Made by a program: the position numbers and the translations under genes
Part shown: in pieces, positions 48,195-61,100 of the stretch
How the letters are laid out: each line of letters opens with the position of its first letter
How positions within the stretch are numbered: the stretch's first letter is position 1
From: Kondoa malvinella
Taxonomy: Eukaryota; Basidiomycota; Agaricostilbomycetes; Agaricostilbales; Kondoaceae
NCBI GenBank assembly: GCA_039545315.1
Contig: BCIM01000009.1
Coordinates: 124,001 to 188,000 of the forward strand
Direction of reading: 5' to 3'
Length of the DNA: 64,000 nt
Notes under the pieces: generated by a model
What the model saw: only the letters and a program-made list of their open reading frames with translations
What the model was told of the DNA's origin: nothing
Database searches by the model: none

Positions 48195-51100
48195 TCAGTG
48201 CCCACCGCGGAACCCACCTCGCCCTCTTCCACGATACCCTCTTGACGATGGAGGCCAACCTCTTCCTCTACTAGACGGCCCAGTCGGTGGAGCTGTGTCA
48301 TGTATCAGCTCAAGTCAATGGCATAATATAATAGACTTGCCTGCAAACGACCTCTCCTGCCTATAGACTGCCGGAGCACTAGGAGCGGATGGTGGACCGC
48401 GAGGAGCATCTCTAGGCGGCCATGATGCTCGGTCCCTTGGAGCTGTTGCGCTGAAAGACTTGGGCGCTTTCGGTGCATCAATTGGATCTGAAGGTCGAGT
48501 ATACACTGCAGGCGATCTTGTGTAGTTGGATGGATGTGGTTGACGATACGAAGGTGTGGCTACAGGCGGAGGCGCACCTCGTCTAGGTGCAGCTGGCGGC
48601 GGTCTACTAGCGAAACCACTTGGTCCTGTCGGTATTGGCCGAGACCCAGAACGCTGACTTTCGCTCATAGCTGGACTAGATGGACTGCGCGGACTTCCTT
48701 GCGGCACAGGCAATTCTTCCCTTCGCGGAGCTCGAGAGATCGATGACCACTTTCGATAGTCGGGCGATTTGCTGCGGGATCTTGAAGTCATTGGCTCCCC
48801 ATCTTCCGAACGGTAGTAGGGAGGCGATCTAGCAGGCGACATGGGTCGCTCTCGATACCAATCGCGGTCTCGGTCTTTCTCGGTTGGATACGACCTGACT
48901 GGAGCCGTCAACGGAGGAGAATGCTGTGCTTCGGGAAGAGGTGAGCTGTAACGCATGGCCGGAGAGATTTTACTGTCGTGAAATGTAGACGTTGGCGGGA
49001 AATAGGCAGATTTTGGTGTTTGGCCATACAATGCGGCAGGCGGCAGGTAAGTTGCTCTTTGCGATGGTCCGGAAACTGATCTCCATGAATCTACTTGATG
49101 ATGATCAGGAGCAGACATGGTCAAGTCTTCAGCATGATAGTCAGGCCGAGCAACAGGAGATGCAGGTCGATATTCTGGACTTCTGGCTTGATAGACTGGA
49201 CTTGGCGGCTGATATACTGGGCTTCTAGGCTGATACACAGGGCTTCTAGCGCGCATTAAAGTGTCGACAGGTGGTGAGGAGACTGCTACATTAGGCTTGG
49301 CATCTGTCGGCGGGAACATCATCGGCGAAGGCGCTCGAGGTGAAGTGACTCTATTTTCGGTAGCAGTCGGAACAGATGGCGCAGCAGACGATGGCAATGT
49401 AGAGTCGTCGGTGGCTTCTGGCGCCTTGACTTGAGCCAAACGCTGTCGAAAGGCAGCAAAGGATAATTTGGCTCTTGGAGGCGGAGGCGGGGGAGTGGGT
49501 TCTTTTGGAGGTGGTGTAGGCTCTTTTGCTGGTGTAGGTGACCGCGGACGGACCGGTGTTGGCGATCTGGCTCGTTCTGGCAAAATGTCGACAGGAGCTT
49601 TAGGCATTGGCTCATCAAACATCAGACCCAAAGACGATGGCGTTTCTTGCGTTATCACATCTGACTGAGCTGAAGCTGTCACTTTGACTGCTTCTGCTGA
49701 CAACGGAAGAGAAAGCGCTTCCGGCTTGGAAGCGTCGGATTGGGAAGGGGTAAGCTTTGAGGTCGATGCAACGGGTGCTTCGGTCTGAGCGGATCGTTGG
49801 AGCGGAGCTTTCTTCTTGCGCTTTGGTGGTCTTACTATCTCCTCGTCATCTGTTGTCGCCGACGGTTCTAGCGAGTTGACAACTGAAACACCTTGTCAGT
49901 GCTCGGCTACTCCATATAACAGATAAGCGCACCTTCGACTATCTGCTCACCGTCTACCGAAATTTGCTCGAAAGCTGTACCTTCCACAGACATATCTTCT
50001 GCTTGCACAGGTATAGGCTTTTCGGCTTCCAGTACCCACCCTCGATGGAGCTCCAGGAGAGGACCTAATTCTGGCTTCTTGCCCTTCTGCGTCTTCTTGC
50101 CGTTCGTACCAAAACCAGCAGCGGTACCAGTCAGAGCAGTAAGCATCCTATCTTCAATACCATCCTCATCGATCTCCCTTCGATTATTACCGCCAACTCC
50201 CGTCGGTTGCGAAGCACAAGCCAACTTCCACATCCAAGCCAATGCACAGTCCTTCCGCTTCTCGCAAGCACATGCAGTTACGCCAAACAAAGTCATGCTT
50301 ACCGCAGCCATCTTCCTTGACAACCAAGGGGTGGGATTGATGTTCCTTGCCTCAGCGTCAGGCAGGTCGAGCAGACCAGGTAAAGAATGTACAACATGTC
50401 GATCGTCCCATTCCCAAGGTAAGATGATTTCTTCTCTCTTCACAATATCGGTCAAAGCGAAAAGCGCAAAAGTCACATCTATTGTTTCTTCATTCTCGAC
50501 ATCTTTTGTTGCTTTGGGACGGAAGACAACTGGTCGAATGACAACGTTCGGGTGACACCCACTTCGAGCGAAACGAGTCTCGTTGCCGAACCGACGCTGA
50601 TCAACGACGACACTCCATGGAGCGCTCAATGTTCGAACGCCAGGTTTAGATATGCCGAGCTTGGAGTATTGATTGACTGCGTCATTGCGATAATTGGCGG
50701 CAGAAATGACTTCGCCGAACAGAGGAGCAACGAAAGCTCCTGCTGAGATCGAATGTGTAGCGAAAAGAGCATGTTGCATGGCCCTGGGATAAGGAACCGA
50801 CATGGAGGGAGCAGTCGTCGACGCGGTAGAAAACGGCTGCGAGAGTGGTGGGGCAAGGGAGAATGACGCTTGGGCAATGGGCTTGACTGAAATCTTGACG
50901 GCTGTAGGCAGGTTGTTGATTTCGACTGGACCGATAGGTGAAGACAATGCCGCATCTTCGTCAGGATCATAAGCGGCGAACATCCCGGAGCCCTTGTTGT
51001 CATCTTCTTCTGAATCTTCTGGCGTCCGATCCACCAAGGCATGCTTCCATGACACTTTACCGAATCTACTCCTCTCGCTGATCACTCGATTGCCTTTTTT

Positions 51101-52348
51101 GGCCTCTTTCGCACCCTTCTCTACATCCTCCGCGCCTAGATCTCGAATGAACCAATTCTGCAAAGCACCCCTGACAGCATCAACACTTTCTGCATCAGCC
51201 CATTGCACTTGTATGACAGGCGTATATTCGAACTGCCAAGCTTCGAATCGTTCGTCGCCATCTTCATCGTCTGAGTATTGTGGCGCGTGAGCAGAATTGG
51301 TAGACTGGCCAAGCGACTGCTGAGCTGCTGTTGACCTACGCGTGAGAGGTGGTGCAGGCGTTTCATTGCTGGTGGGTAGCGCTTCTGAGGTAGAGGCAGG
51401 AGTAGGCGGAGCTTGAGCGACTGCTTCTTTTGCTTCTCTTTGCGCTTTAGGTTTCGGGCCAGGCTTTTTCCTTTGCTTGGGACCGCTAGCAAGGGGTCTG
51501 CTCTGACCGGGTTGACCAAAATCTTCTTGACCAGACAGTGACTTGTTTGAGGTCTTTCTCTTAGCGCTTTTATGATTGGCACTAGGACCGAAAGAAGGAG
51601 GATGACCGAAAGCGATCTTGTTGTAATCAGGCGAAAAGTCTTCAGGTATTTGATCATCTGAAGCTAGTAGAATAGCGGCAGTCTGTAGCTGAGTGTCGTC
51701 GATGTTTCGACCTGCGGCAGAGGTAGCAACGAGGGATTCTCTAGCTTTCCGCAGTCCCTCTTCTGCTCTACGCTTCATAATCTGCTTCTCTGTTGCTCTG
51801 TTTCGGTCGACAGAAGGATAACGATTTGGATCAGGGTCGCAAAGCTCGCAGAGGTAATCTTCTGGGACTGCGTCTGGGGAGATTCCAACACAGAGACCAT
51901 GTTGCCAAGCGAAACAGCGATCACATTGAATTGTAAAGCCGTCATCGTCGTCGTATGGACACACGCAGCGAATGATGCCGTCTGTTTCGTTGAAAATGGG
52001 CGCTTCTGGCTTTGCATGATCTGGATGAGGTTGCACAAGCAGGGTATGCTGCCACATAGGGATTGTAGGGGTCTCGTAGGATAGACTTGTCAGAGCTCTG
52101 GCTGATTCCATAGGCGACATTGAGCGAGACTGCGGAACTACAGGCTGATCTCTGAGGCTACCTTCGTCGAAAGCATTTGCTGACAACTTTCTCTTGATAC
52201 CAGCAGTGCGTAAGGCTGGATCTATTGCTATGTCGTATTGCTCTTCTTCTTGCACTGGCAGAGACCCCTCTCGAGCAATATATCCACTCGAATCATGTTG
52301 TTCTTCTGACGAAGTTGCGACTTGAGACAACAGTGCTAAGGCGTCCAT
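48195..52348 (-). CDS. SET3: Set3-type PHD and SET domain chromatin protein
   Basis: Three exons (52348-49933, 49882-48341, 48292-48195) give 1351 aa in frame. The PHD finger is at ~130-200: CVCPYDDDDGFTIQCDRCFA, then WQHGLCVGISPDAVPEDYLC, ELC. A Lys/Pro-rich linker leads to the SET domain: ALFATHSISAGAFVAPLFGE, SKPGVRTLSAPWSVVVDQRR, ARSGCHPNVVIRPVVF, EEIILPWEWDDRHVVHSLPG. As in other Set3/MLL5 proteins, the catalytic NHxC block is replaced (RSGCHPNV), so methyltransferase activity is doubtful. A long Pro/Ser-rich tail contains SPxYxP(R)-type repeats (SPVYQPRSPVYQPPSPVYQ near 49210) and ends in an RGG-rich segment. Set3 scaffolds an HDAC complex that reads H3K4me2. The last intron (48293-48340) has a GC donor. 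Confidence 0.9.
48293..48340 (-). other. GC-AG intron in SET3
   Basis: Donor G|GCAAGT matches the strong GC-donor consensus; acceptor GACACAG. Splicing adds PPTGPSSRGRGW and an RGG tail. Without it the frame ends after KSIILCH. Confidence 0.8.
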
Positions 52349-52632
52349 CTATGGAAAGTGTGAGCGAGTTAACGCAGAGCTCCAGCAAGCTGCCAGAAGC
52401 CTCACCTCAAAGTGTAAAGGGTTCTGCGAAGTTCTCGCCAAATCAGGATGATTGCCCTCTTCTGTGCGAATGTCGAATGGGTAACAGTCCAGGTCTAGGG
52501 TATAGCAAGCTCATAGTGTTGACCGCTCAATAAGATATCACCATCATGTCGGATGTTTTGAAAAAAAGGGCTGCATGAAATCTCTTTTGGAAGGCACCCT
52601 CTCGTAACGCTACACCTCCTTCCGCCTTGCAT

Positions 52633-55600
52633 TCACAATCGCCTGCGCTTCTTCTTGACATCAGATACCGACAAATCACCAGAGCTAGGTGGCCGGCTGG
52701 CTTGTTGGACAGGTTGCAAAGGCATATTCTCAGCGTCGGCGAGTCGCTTTCGAACAGCAACAAGTGCTCTCGAGACAGAGTCTTTGCAAGCCACAGCGCT
52801 CTGCTCATAATCAGCTAGACTCTGCATGGTTGAACGATTGCTGACCTTGTGAAAGTAAGTCTTGTGTACAAAGTCCCGTAGCTTGACATTAAGGATTGCG
52901 CTGCGTCGAGTTGCCAGCTTTTTTGACGATACTGAGCTCTTGTATATCACTTCAGGAGTGAGACCTACCTTGAGTCTTTCCTCATCAATCAGTTTGACCA
53001 AAACGTCATGCCACTTCTCGAGCTCTTTCACTTCTGTGTGATCACTGCGAGGAATCGCTTCGCTTGCTGCTACCTCGCTTGCGTTCTCATAGTAGAATGC
53101 ACCGTTGGCAATGCGGGAAGCGAGAATTTTGGGGATCTTGTATTGTAGCTGAGCTAGTCCGCGAAGATGATCACAGCTTTACAAATGTCAGCAGGAAGAA
53201 TTTAGGGACAATGGGAATACACTCACTTGAACGGTATCTTCTTCTTGATCAAGAAGAATTCGAGCGCTTTGTGATTGCGACTGAGCAGGACATGCATAAA
53301 GACAGTCTGTATGGCTTCACTGCGAGGAGGTAACAAGTCCAACAGCGCGATACAGGTCGGGATGCATTGGGAAGGATACTGGGGGAAGCATTAGCGCAAA
53401 ATCAAACACAGGTTGGGATGACCAACCCAGGAGAGCAACTCCTGCCGTTTGAAAGCTTGAGGTTTCTTCTGCAGACAGGTAGGAAATAATCGATAGTCGG
53501 CATCCTTGTCCGCGCTTTTCGCTTCGAGGGCAGTTTGAGCGTAAATACGTGGAGGTGCGAATGTGAAGAGCTGGTTGGGCGAGGATGCAAGATTCTTATC
53601 CGAGATCATTTCTTCCCAATCATTGCCTAGCGCGGTCCGGAATGGTGTGTCATGTAAATCCCATAGAGCTTCGACATCGATTTCGTAGTTGAGCACGCAG
53701 CCTTCAAGACATTCCATGAGATGAGGAAATTTGTTGCAGAGATAAATCATAACGGCTCCCTACAAAGTTTGTCAGCGAACCCGTCAGCCCAACCATCGAG
53801 TAAGCTTACACCGCTCGGAACACCACAAAGCCTTTTCAAGACTTCCTGCTCAACGACAGCACTCATGTCCACGCCCGCATTATGTGTGCCTACGATCAAG
53901 AAGAATAGATCCAAATCCCACAGAAAGGCGAATGGGTTGCAAAGCAATTCAATGACGTCCGAGGAGCATAGCGTAATCCTTCTTGTCTGCATCGCGGATT
54001 GAATTGCCTGAGGTCGCTTGTGTTTCTCAACTGTGTTGTTTGCGATGTAGACAAGAAGCAGAGATGGGATGGACGAAAAGAACATTACTTGACTATGCAC
54101 AGCTAGTTGCTTGTGCTTCGTCAGCCAGAGAGGTGAAGAGTCGCCCGAATGTACTGTGAAGAGTAAAGGCATGACTGCTGCTGCACGTCGATCGCCGAGA
54201 TCAAACAGACTGCCCATTGCCGAAAGTATTTGAGGACCACGCAGCAGAGCTTCCGCAGGTGCTAGCGAGTCTATCCATAGTGTTAACTCGCGACTGGATC
54301 ACATGCATTAGTATCGAATTTGCGAGTTGTGGCATCCCTTACGTGGTATTGATCGAGATGATGTCTTGGAGTTGCAGGCCCGACAGCAAATCCAGGACTT
54401 TCGGCATTCTTTCCGCGCCTGAAACATTGCTCAACAAGTCAAACACCGTCTTCTGGTTGAACGTGAGGCCAATGTCTAGTCTCATAACTACATAGACAGG
54501 CGGTCAGCGTGACATGGTTCAAAAGAACTCAGCGTACGTGTCGCAACGGTTTCCACCATTTCCGTGCTATCACCACCGCGAGTCAGGATCTCCTTGAAGA
54601 AACCAGCCGAGTACTGTTCGGTCATGGAAAAGCCGTTGCGCAAGAGAGCTTCCCAAAGACGTTCTGTGAAAGATTAGATCGAGATAAGCAGCATTGCACG
54701 GATGCACCTACTGTCACGCAGAGCCAGAAACGGCAAAGTGTACCACAAACTACCGGGACCCTCTCGAAGTGGTAACCAGCCGGTCAACCCCAGCATGTCA
54801 TCCATTTCTTGGTAATTTTCCTCTTTTGGAGTCTCTGGGAGACGTAATAAGGCTGCAGTTTGTGCGAGGTTGTAGCTGTGCTGATCGATCAGCTGTTTGT
54901 ATGCTCTACGAGATTACAGAGACATTACTTGTATCCCAGATCTTCCAACAGAGGGACTCGGCTCATCGTGTCGTTGAAGATGGATTTGCCATCAGATACT
55001 ATCAAGGTGTTCAGTCTGGAAAGGTGGTTGTATATTGCGCAGTTCGCCTGAATGACTCTGCTCAGTGCTTTGGAGACTCAAAATCAAAGTCACAAACGTG
55101 TAACTGTAGGTAAATGGACATGAAATGCTCCTCCCGAGCTCGATCTACGACTGCTTCACTTTGTCCTGGTCGCGGAACAAATGCCGGTGTACTGTGGTGC
55201 TCAACCATCACGAAGGGGCCACCCACGCCTTCTCTGATACGTTGCGAGGATGGAAACAGGCCTTGCTTCTTGTAGGCAGGCCGTAGACCCAGAATGAGCT
55301 TGTTGCGAAGCAGATGGGCATGCGATGGCCCTCCGACAGCTTCGATCGCGATCAACGCTAGCAAGAAGTTCGGCGCAGAGTGCTTCAAGTGGACAAAGTG
55401 TTGGTACTGCTCGGGCGTGCATAGTCGGCTCCTCAAGCTGAGTTGATAGAGTACTCTGGGCATGACAGGTCCGTAAGTAGCTCGCAGCCATAGATAGCGA
55501 TTGTGAATGTCCTTGCTGAGGCGATGACAGCGCTTGCTGATCCGCGAGAAGGTGTGAGGCTCGTCCGTGCACACGAAAACGGCAATCAGAAGCTCTTCAG

Positions 55601-55646
55601 ACAGAGCAACGAAACGATCCTGCAAGCGATTCTGCAGGGCAGCCAT
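52633..55646 (-). CDS. F-box-like helical-repeat protein, unknown
   Basis: The start MAALQNRLQDRFVALSEELL leads into an F-box-like segment (ELLIAVFVCTDEPHTFSRIS, KRCHRLSKDIHNRYLWLRA). The rest, over about ten exons, is a helical solenoid. Readable parts are YNHLSRLNTLIVSDGKSIFN, LWEALLRNGFSMTEQYSAGF, IGLTFNQKTVFDLLSNVSGA, ERMPKVLDLLSGLQ, SLFDLGDRRAAAVMPLLFTV. The C-terminus is helical and basic (RRSAILNVKLRDFVHKTYFH), ending in a KKKRRRL motif that could be a nuclear localisation signal. It resembles basidiomycete F-box/ankyrin-type proteins, but I cannot assign it to a named family. Divergent from TDP1 with 110 bp between starts. Confidence 0.6.
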
Positions 55647-55756
55647 GGCAGGGAATGGAGATCTAGATTATAGCTGTTTCCGCTGTGCGGGTATCGCTGG
55701 CCTCGAGTCGATGTTCGGGTCCAACTTGCTTATGTCGTCTAGCTCTGCAAGCACCA

Positions 55757-57849
55757 ATGGCAGACGAGGATGAAGACCTGAAGCGTGCACTCGCCTTGTC
55801 CCTGCTCCAAAGCGAACAAGTTGTACCCTCTCGCAAGCGCAACCAAACAATTCTCGTCTCTGATGGAAGCGAGACTGAGGATTCAGAGGATTCAGCACCC
55901 AAGGCAAAGAGGCAAAAGCAGCGAACTGTACCTCTGCCCAAAGGAGAGACTGCCTCTGCTCTACCCACGTCATCAAATCCTACACGCGCAGATTTGGAAC
56001 GCGAAAGGCTAGCGCGACAAGCTGCTCGTGAAGCCAGTGGAATAGCTTCCACCAGCAAAGTTACTCTGAAGCCATCTGCTGAGGCGCGCGTCGCTACTTT
56101 CTCATCCCTGCGCGAACCTGGTCCTTCTTCTCAGCCGTCTGCTGCCCCTTCGGCTTCGTCTTCTAGCGGCCCACAGTATCCAAATGGTAATGAGACTGCC
56201 ATCTTGTTTGTATACTCCTAACGCCGATGTCAGGTCATCTATCTGTCACCTGGAATCGCAACTTTCCAAACGATCGCAATTCGATGAGCTTCGGACAGGT
56301 CATGGGCGACAAGAAGGTCTGTGTGGAAAGCTTGCGAGGTGTCTATATACTTCTGACGGCTTTCCATACATATAGACCCTGAAAAGCGCGACCATTTGTG
56401 CATATTGCATCGAGTTTCCGTGGATTGTCGAACAATTTGATGTACGCATGCGTACCAATCACCCTGTCTTCTGGAATACTTATGTCTGGGTAGTCTACTA
56501 CCCCCGTCTGTGTCATTCATGATGGTCCCGAAGCTGGCTTCTTTACTACCCCAGGTTGGTATTGATCTGTTTGATGCGCAGGAACTGACAGATCAGAACA
56601 GAGGTTCCTAATGTCGCTCGCTTTGTGCCTAAGCCTAGTACCATCAACAAATATACCAAAATGCATGTAAAGTTTGTCGCCTTTTTTGGCTTTTGGTAAT
56701 TGCGAGCCGCTGACACTATCGAGCAGATTCCTTCTCTTCTTTCATACCACGCACGTAAGACTCGTCATACCGGTAAGCGAGTCTCACCAGTCCTGCCTCC
56801 GTGCATCGCTGACTTTCGACAGACTGCAAATCTGATGGGCTGTAAGTTTCTCGCCGAAGTTCCATCAAACATGCCAACAGGCCAATAGACGACTGGTCGA
56901 TCATCGAGAATTCACTCTGGCTCATCGACCTCCCCTTACTTCCAAAGCCAACAGACGCCGTGCCTAAATCAACTTTTGCCGAACCTTTCTTCGCCTTTCT
57001 CACGTCCTTAGCTCTGCCACCCAAATTTTGGCGAGCTCAATTAGGCGCCTGCGACTGGTCTCGCTGCGCCGACTTTCGTCTTTGTATTTCCCTCGCTGGC
57101 GAATGGTTACCTTCTTCCACGGCTTATCGAGATAAAGCCTACGGTTTCCCCGCTCTAGGAAGAGTAGTGAAAGAACTCGGATGCCGACCTGGTAAAAATG
57201 AGACGCTTCGTTTGGAATACCAAGGATCGTCTACTTCATTTTACAAGGAAGAATGGTTGAATGCCTTCTATCATGCTCTACCTTCGGCCCAGTCATCATT
57301 AGGAAGTCGCTTACCGCCTTTGAAAGTACTTTTCCCGAGCGAGAAGACGGTGAATGAGAGTTTGGAAGGACGAGACTGGGCAATTAGCTGGTTTTGTCAA
57401 GCGAAAGGTTGGTTTGACCCAATTGGACAGATCTGAGCAAGCTAATGAAGATCAGTCTGGGCGCATTCAAAATTGGATAGAATGATTCTGGATCCTGTGT
57501 CGAAGCGAAAAGGCTTGCTCATGCACACCAAAATGATTGCTGGGATTGTCAAGGCAGACAAGGAGTCGGAGGAAGAGCCGGAAGAGAGGACAAGAGGTTT
57601 TCTTTGTGAGTCGCCTTCTCAATCTATCGACTAGGATTGACCTTGTCGCTAGATGTTGGTTCTCACAATTTCACGGAAGGAGCTTGGGGTCGACTGTCTA
57701 GCAAGAGTTTGCGTATCTCCAATACCGAACTCGGCGTCGTCTTACCTGTCAAAGCGAGAACGCAGAAGGAGGCAGACTCAAAGCTGAGCGAGATGGTCTG
57801 CTGGTCTCGTCCAGCCAATGCCTGCGAGTTTGCATCCCACCGAGCGTAA
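55757..57849 (+). CDS. TDP1: Tyrosyl-DNA phosphodiesterase 1 with N-terminal UIM
   Basis: The start MADEDEDLKRALALSLLQSE reads as a ubiquitin-interacting motif, followed by a disordered Lys/Ser-rich part. The phosphodiesterase fold contains both HKD-type motifs. The first is YTKMHVKFLLFF (catalytic His and Lys), then LVIPTANLMGYDDWSIIENS. The second is HTKMIAG, then VGSHNFTEGAWGRL and SNTELGVVLPVKA. Tdp1 removes topoisomerase I peptides and other blocked 3' ends from DNA. About nine exons; the splice after HVK (AA|GTTTGT) is inferred from the motif. The frame is also open upstream from 55685, so the start is chosen for the MADEDED context. UIM-carrying Tdp1 links repair to ubiquitin signalling by inference only. 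Confidence 0.87.
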
Positions 57850-58160
57850 TGTCACTGATATGATAGATAGATGCTGGCGACAACCACCCGTATTTTATCG
57901 ATAATGCAAGGGCAGGGCGATAGTAGCTGGTCCGCACTGGTTGCTTGTAACCGATGCTGTACGTGCAGATGAATGGGTTGTCGTAAGTTCGCACAGCCAA
58001 TGCATGAAGTATGAATGCCATCAACCTTCAACCTTCAACCTTCGGAAACCACCAATTGCATTGCTTGATTTTGCATACCCCAGCTGAATCTTTCGATATA
58101 CCGCAGGTGCCCATCAAACTATACCAGGCTTTTGATACCCTGGATCTTCAAGTCTGAGGC
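57850..58160. other. Intergenic region with short tandem repeat
   Basis: No gene. Three tandem copies of CAACCTT at about 58023-58043, otherwise unremarkable sequence leading to the helicase start. Confidence 0.5.
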
Positions 58161-61100
58161 ATGGCGAAAGGCAAAACTTCGTCAAAGCCAACGCCAGCTC
58201 CAATCCCTGAGGTGGCTGCTCAACCTGCCAGAGCTCCGCGCAAGAAGCCTATCGTCAAGACGGGCAACGCAGGGAACAGCACTTCTTCTGTCTCGACACC
58301 GAGAACTCAAATTGCAGACGGATTATTTGGATCATGGACAGGAAAAGTCCCTCTCAGTCTGCTGAATGAGCATTGTCAGAGTATGTTTGCAGCCGCTAGT
58401 AAAGCTTCTTCATGCTTATGCTTGGCTCAGAACGAGGATGGGACAGACCTATAGTCGACGCAAAGCGAATACCAAACGTTCGTTCGCTAGCTCTGTCAGG
58501 CCACCAAACAGCTCAAGACAGTGTGATATAGTCAGACAAGTTTTCTTGCAATGTAATTTTGCGTTCTGCCAATCCTAAAGATCCGCACGGCCAACATCTG
58601 AGCGTCCTGGTGAAGCCGCCGAAAGACAATGAGGAAGTAAAGATTGAATGCTCCACAGCACAAGAAGCAAAGCACTTTGGAGCAACTTTAGCCCTTTTCC
58701 GATTCGCGAACGGTCTCAGCCTCAAAATGACTTTACCTCCGCTTATACGAGACTACTGGTATCTGCTGGAGAAATGGAAGGCTTCAAGTCCAAAGTCAAA
58801 GGCTTGGCTCTTCGACGCCGATCCCTTTTCTGCTGCGCCTACTTTGGCTCCATCCAACAAAACCTCGCGATCTGCAACGCCTCAAGCTGACGAAAGACCT
58901 TCCCGCCCAGCTTCACCAAAGCTACCAAAGTTCTGGCAAGATGCCGTGGAAGTTCGCATGGCTCCTCATCAGCGCGAGAAAGTTCAACAGCTCATTCAGT
59001 CTCACATGCACATTCTCAATGATGGAGATGATGAAAGCCAGGCGGAACCTATTAATGAAGATGCGGCTCGGGCGACTGAACGAAACCTGCTACAGCTCGG
59101 CTTCAGACAGGGGCATGCAGAAAGAGCTGTTACGTACTTGAGGCAAGCCAAATCAAAGTCCGACCCAGTATCGCGTCATCTATCTTCTCTACCACTTCAC
59201 CTGGCAGCTATCGAATACCTCACTCTTCTACTGTCCGAAGATGATCTGCCACCCTCATTCCACCAGAAACATTCTACTCTGGCCAACGCGACCATCTCGT
59301 CACATTCAGATTCTGCATCATTAGCTAGAACTTGGACACTTGAGCGTATCCACAAAGACTTTGGTTATCCGCTTGATTTGGTAGAAGAATGCATGACTGC
59401 TGCCAATGATAATGAGGCATCTTGCTTGTATCTGGCGCTACAACGCCTGGTTGGCAAGAAAGCAGAGCTGCCCGCCGAGAACCAGGCTTTGGATCGGTCA
59501 TTGCAGGAAGAGGAGGCAGCTGCTCTCGAGAGCATCTATGCTGATCGGTTCAAAGATTTGGGCGACGGCAAATTCCAGATAGACATCCCTCTAGATCAAG
59601 CCAGCAGCTCCAGACGGCAACCTGACGATCTCGCTCTCTTTTTCTGGATGCATCCGGCTTCTGCTTACCCCAGTGATGACGCTCAGCACAATATACCTAC
59701 CTTCGCCTGCAAAAGTAACACTCTGCCTGCTTATATTCGCTTACATCTCAACACACTTCTCGAAGCCCGCCTAAGAGAGCTCGATTTGGCCGACCTTTGC
59801 ATTTCTGGAGGTGTCATTTCCGAATTGGTAGAATTGCTATCTGCCATCGCGCCCGATGTCATTTCTTCTCCGCCAGACCCTGCCTCAGTCTTTATGCACT
59901 TGATAGCTGCCAAAGTTCGACCTCTCCAGACAGTGAATGGACAGCCAAAGCCGAGAACCAAACGAACTCAACACCAGAGCCGCAGACCAATAGGCGATTC
60001 CAATTCAGTAAAGACTGCCCACGAGAAGGTTCAATCGACTCCGGCTTATCAAAAGATGCTACGACAAAGACAAGGCTTACCAGCTTGGCCTTTACGGGAA
60101 GAGATTGTCAGGACAATAGATCGGTCACGAGTGACACTTGTTTGCGGAGAGACTGGAAGCGGGAAAACGACGCAAGTGCCTGCTATGGTCTTGGATGCAG
60201 CTATAGAGGCAGGACAGGGAGGTGATTGCTCCATATTGGTGACCCAGGTGAAGCATTTCACCTTCTTCCAAGAACGTAAACTGAGACATTCTTTCAGCCT
60301 CGTCGTGTTGCTGCCATTGGCGTTGCTACTCGTTCGTATACTTCATTGGTACTTTTAGCTAGCTTATAATGGTATAACAGGTGTTGCCGCCGAGCGAACA
60401 GAAGACTTGAATACTAATCCTGGTCTGGTTGGATACAGCATCCGAGGAGAATCGAAGAGCTCTCCAGCATGTCGGCTACGCTTCTTGACTACTGGTGTGC
60501 TCCTCCGAAGGATGATATCTGATCCTGACCTAGACGGTATCTCGCACGTCTTTGTCGATGAGGTAAGCTTGAGCGCCTGCCAGCTGCGTATGCTCATTCT
60601 CCTCTCGCAGGTTCACGAGAGAAGTGTTGATGTATGTGGATACAATCTCTCTCGCTTTGCGAAATTCTCAGTAATTCCCAGAGCGACTTCCTCCTCCTAG
60701 AACTCAAGTCTCTACTAGCGCGGAACAAGAAAATCAAGGTAGTCCTGATGTCCGCGACCATCCAGCAATCGACCTTTGCAAATTACTACAAGGACCCGCC
60801 CATGCTCACCATCCCAGGTCGAACCTTTCCAGTTCGAGATTTCTACATGGAGGACATCATACAAGCGACTGACTACATGCCCAAGTCAGCAAAGGCTTCG
60901 CGTAATTTCACAAAGGAAGAACAGGATACTATGCAGCGCTTCTTTATCGACCAGAATGTTTCTGATCCCAATCATTTGTCCACGCTGGGCATGCTTTCGC
61001 GATCAGACCAAGTGGATTTTGAACTTTTGGCCAAAACTGTTTCACTGGTATTAGAGAGATTGGGCGAGGCAAAAGGCGCCATCTTGGTTTTTGTGTCTGG

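Noticed and set aside
58500..58530. In-frame TAG in the DExH helicase suggesting a pseudogene
   Set aside because: An intron at about 58474-58523 removes it and joins AKRIPN to SDKFSCNVILRSANP in frame.
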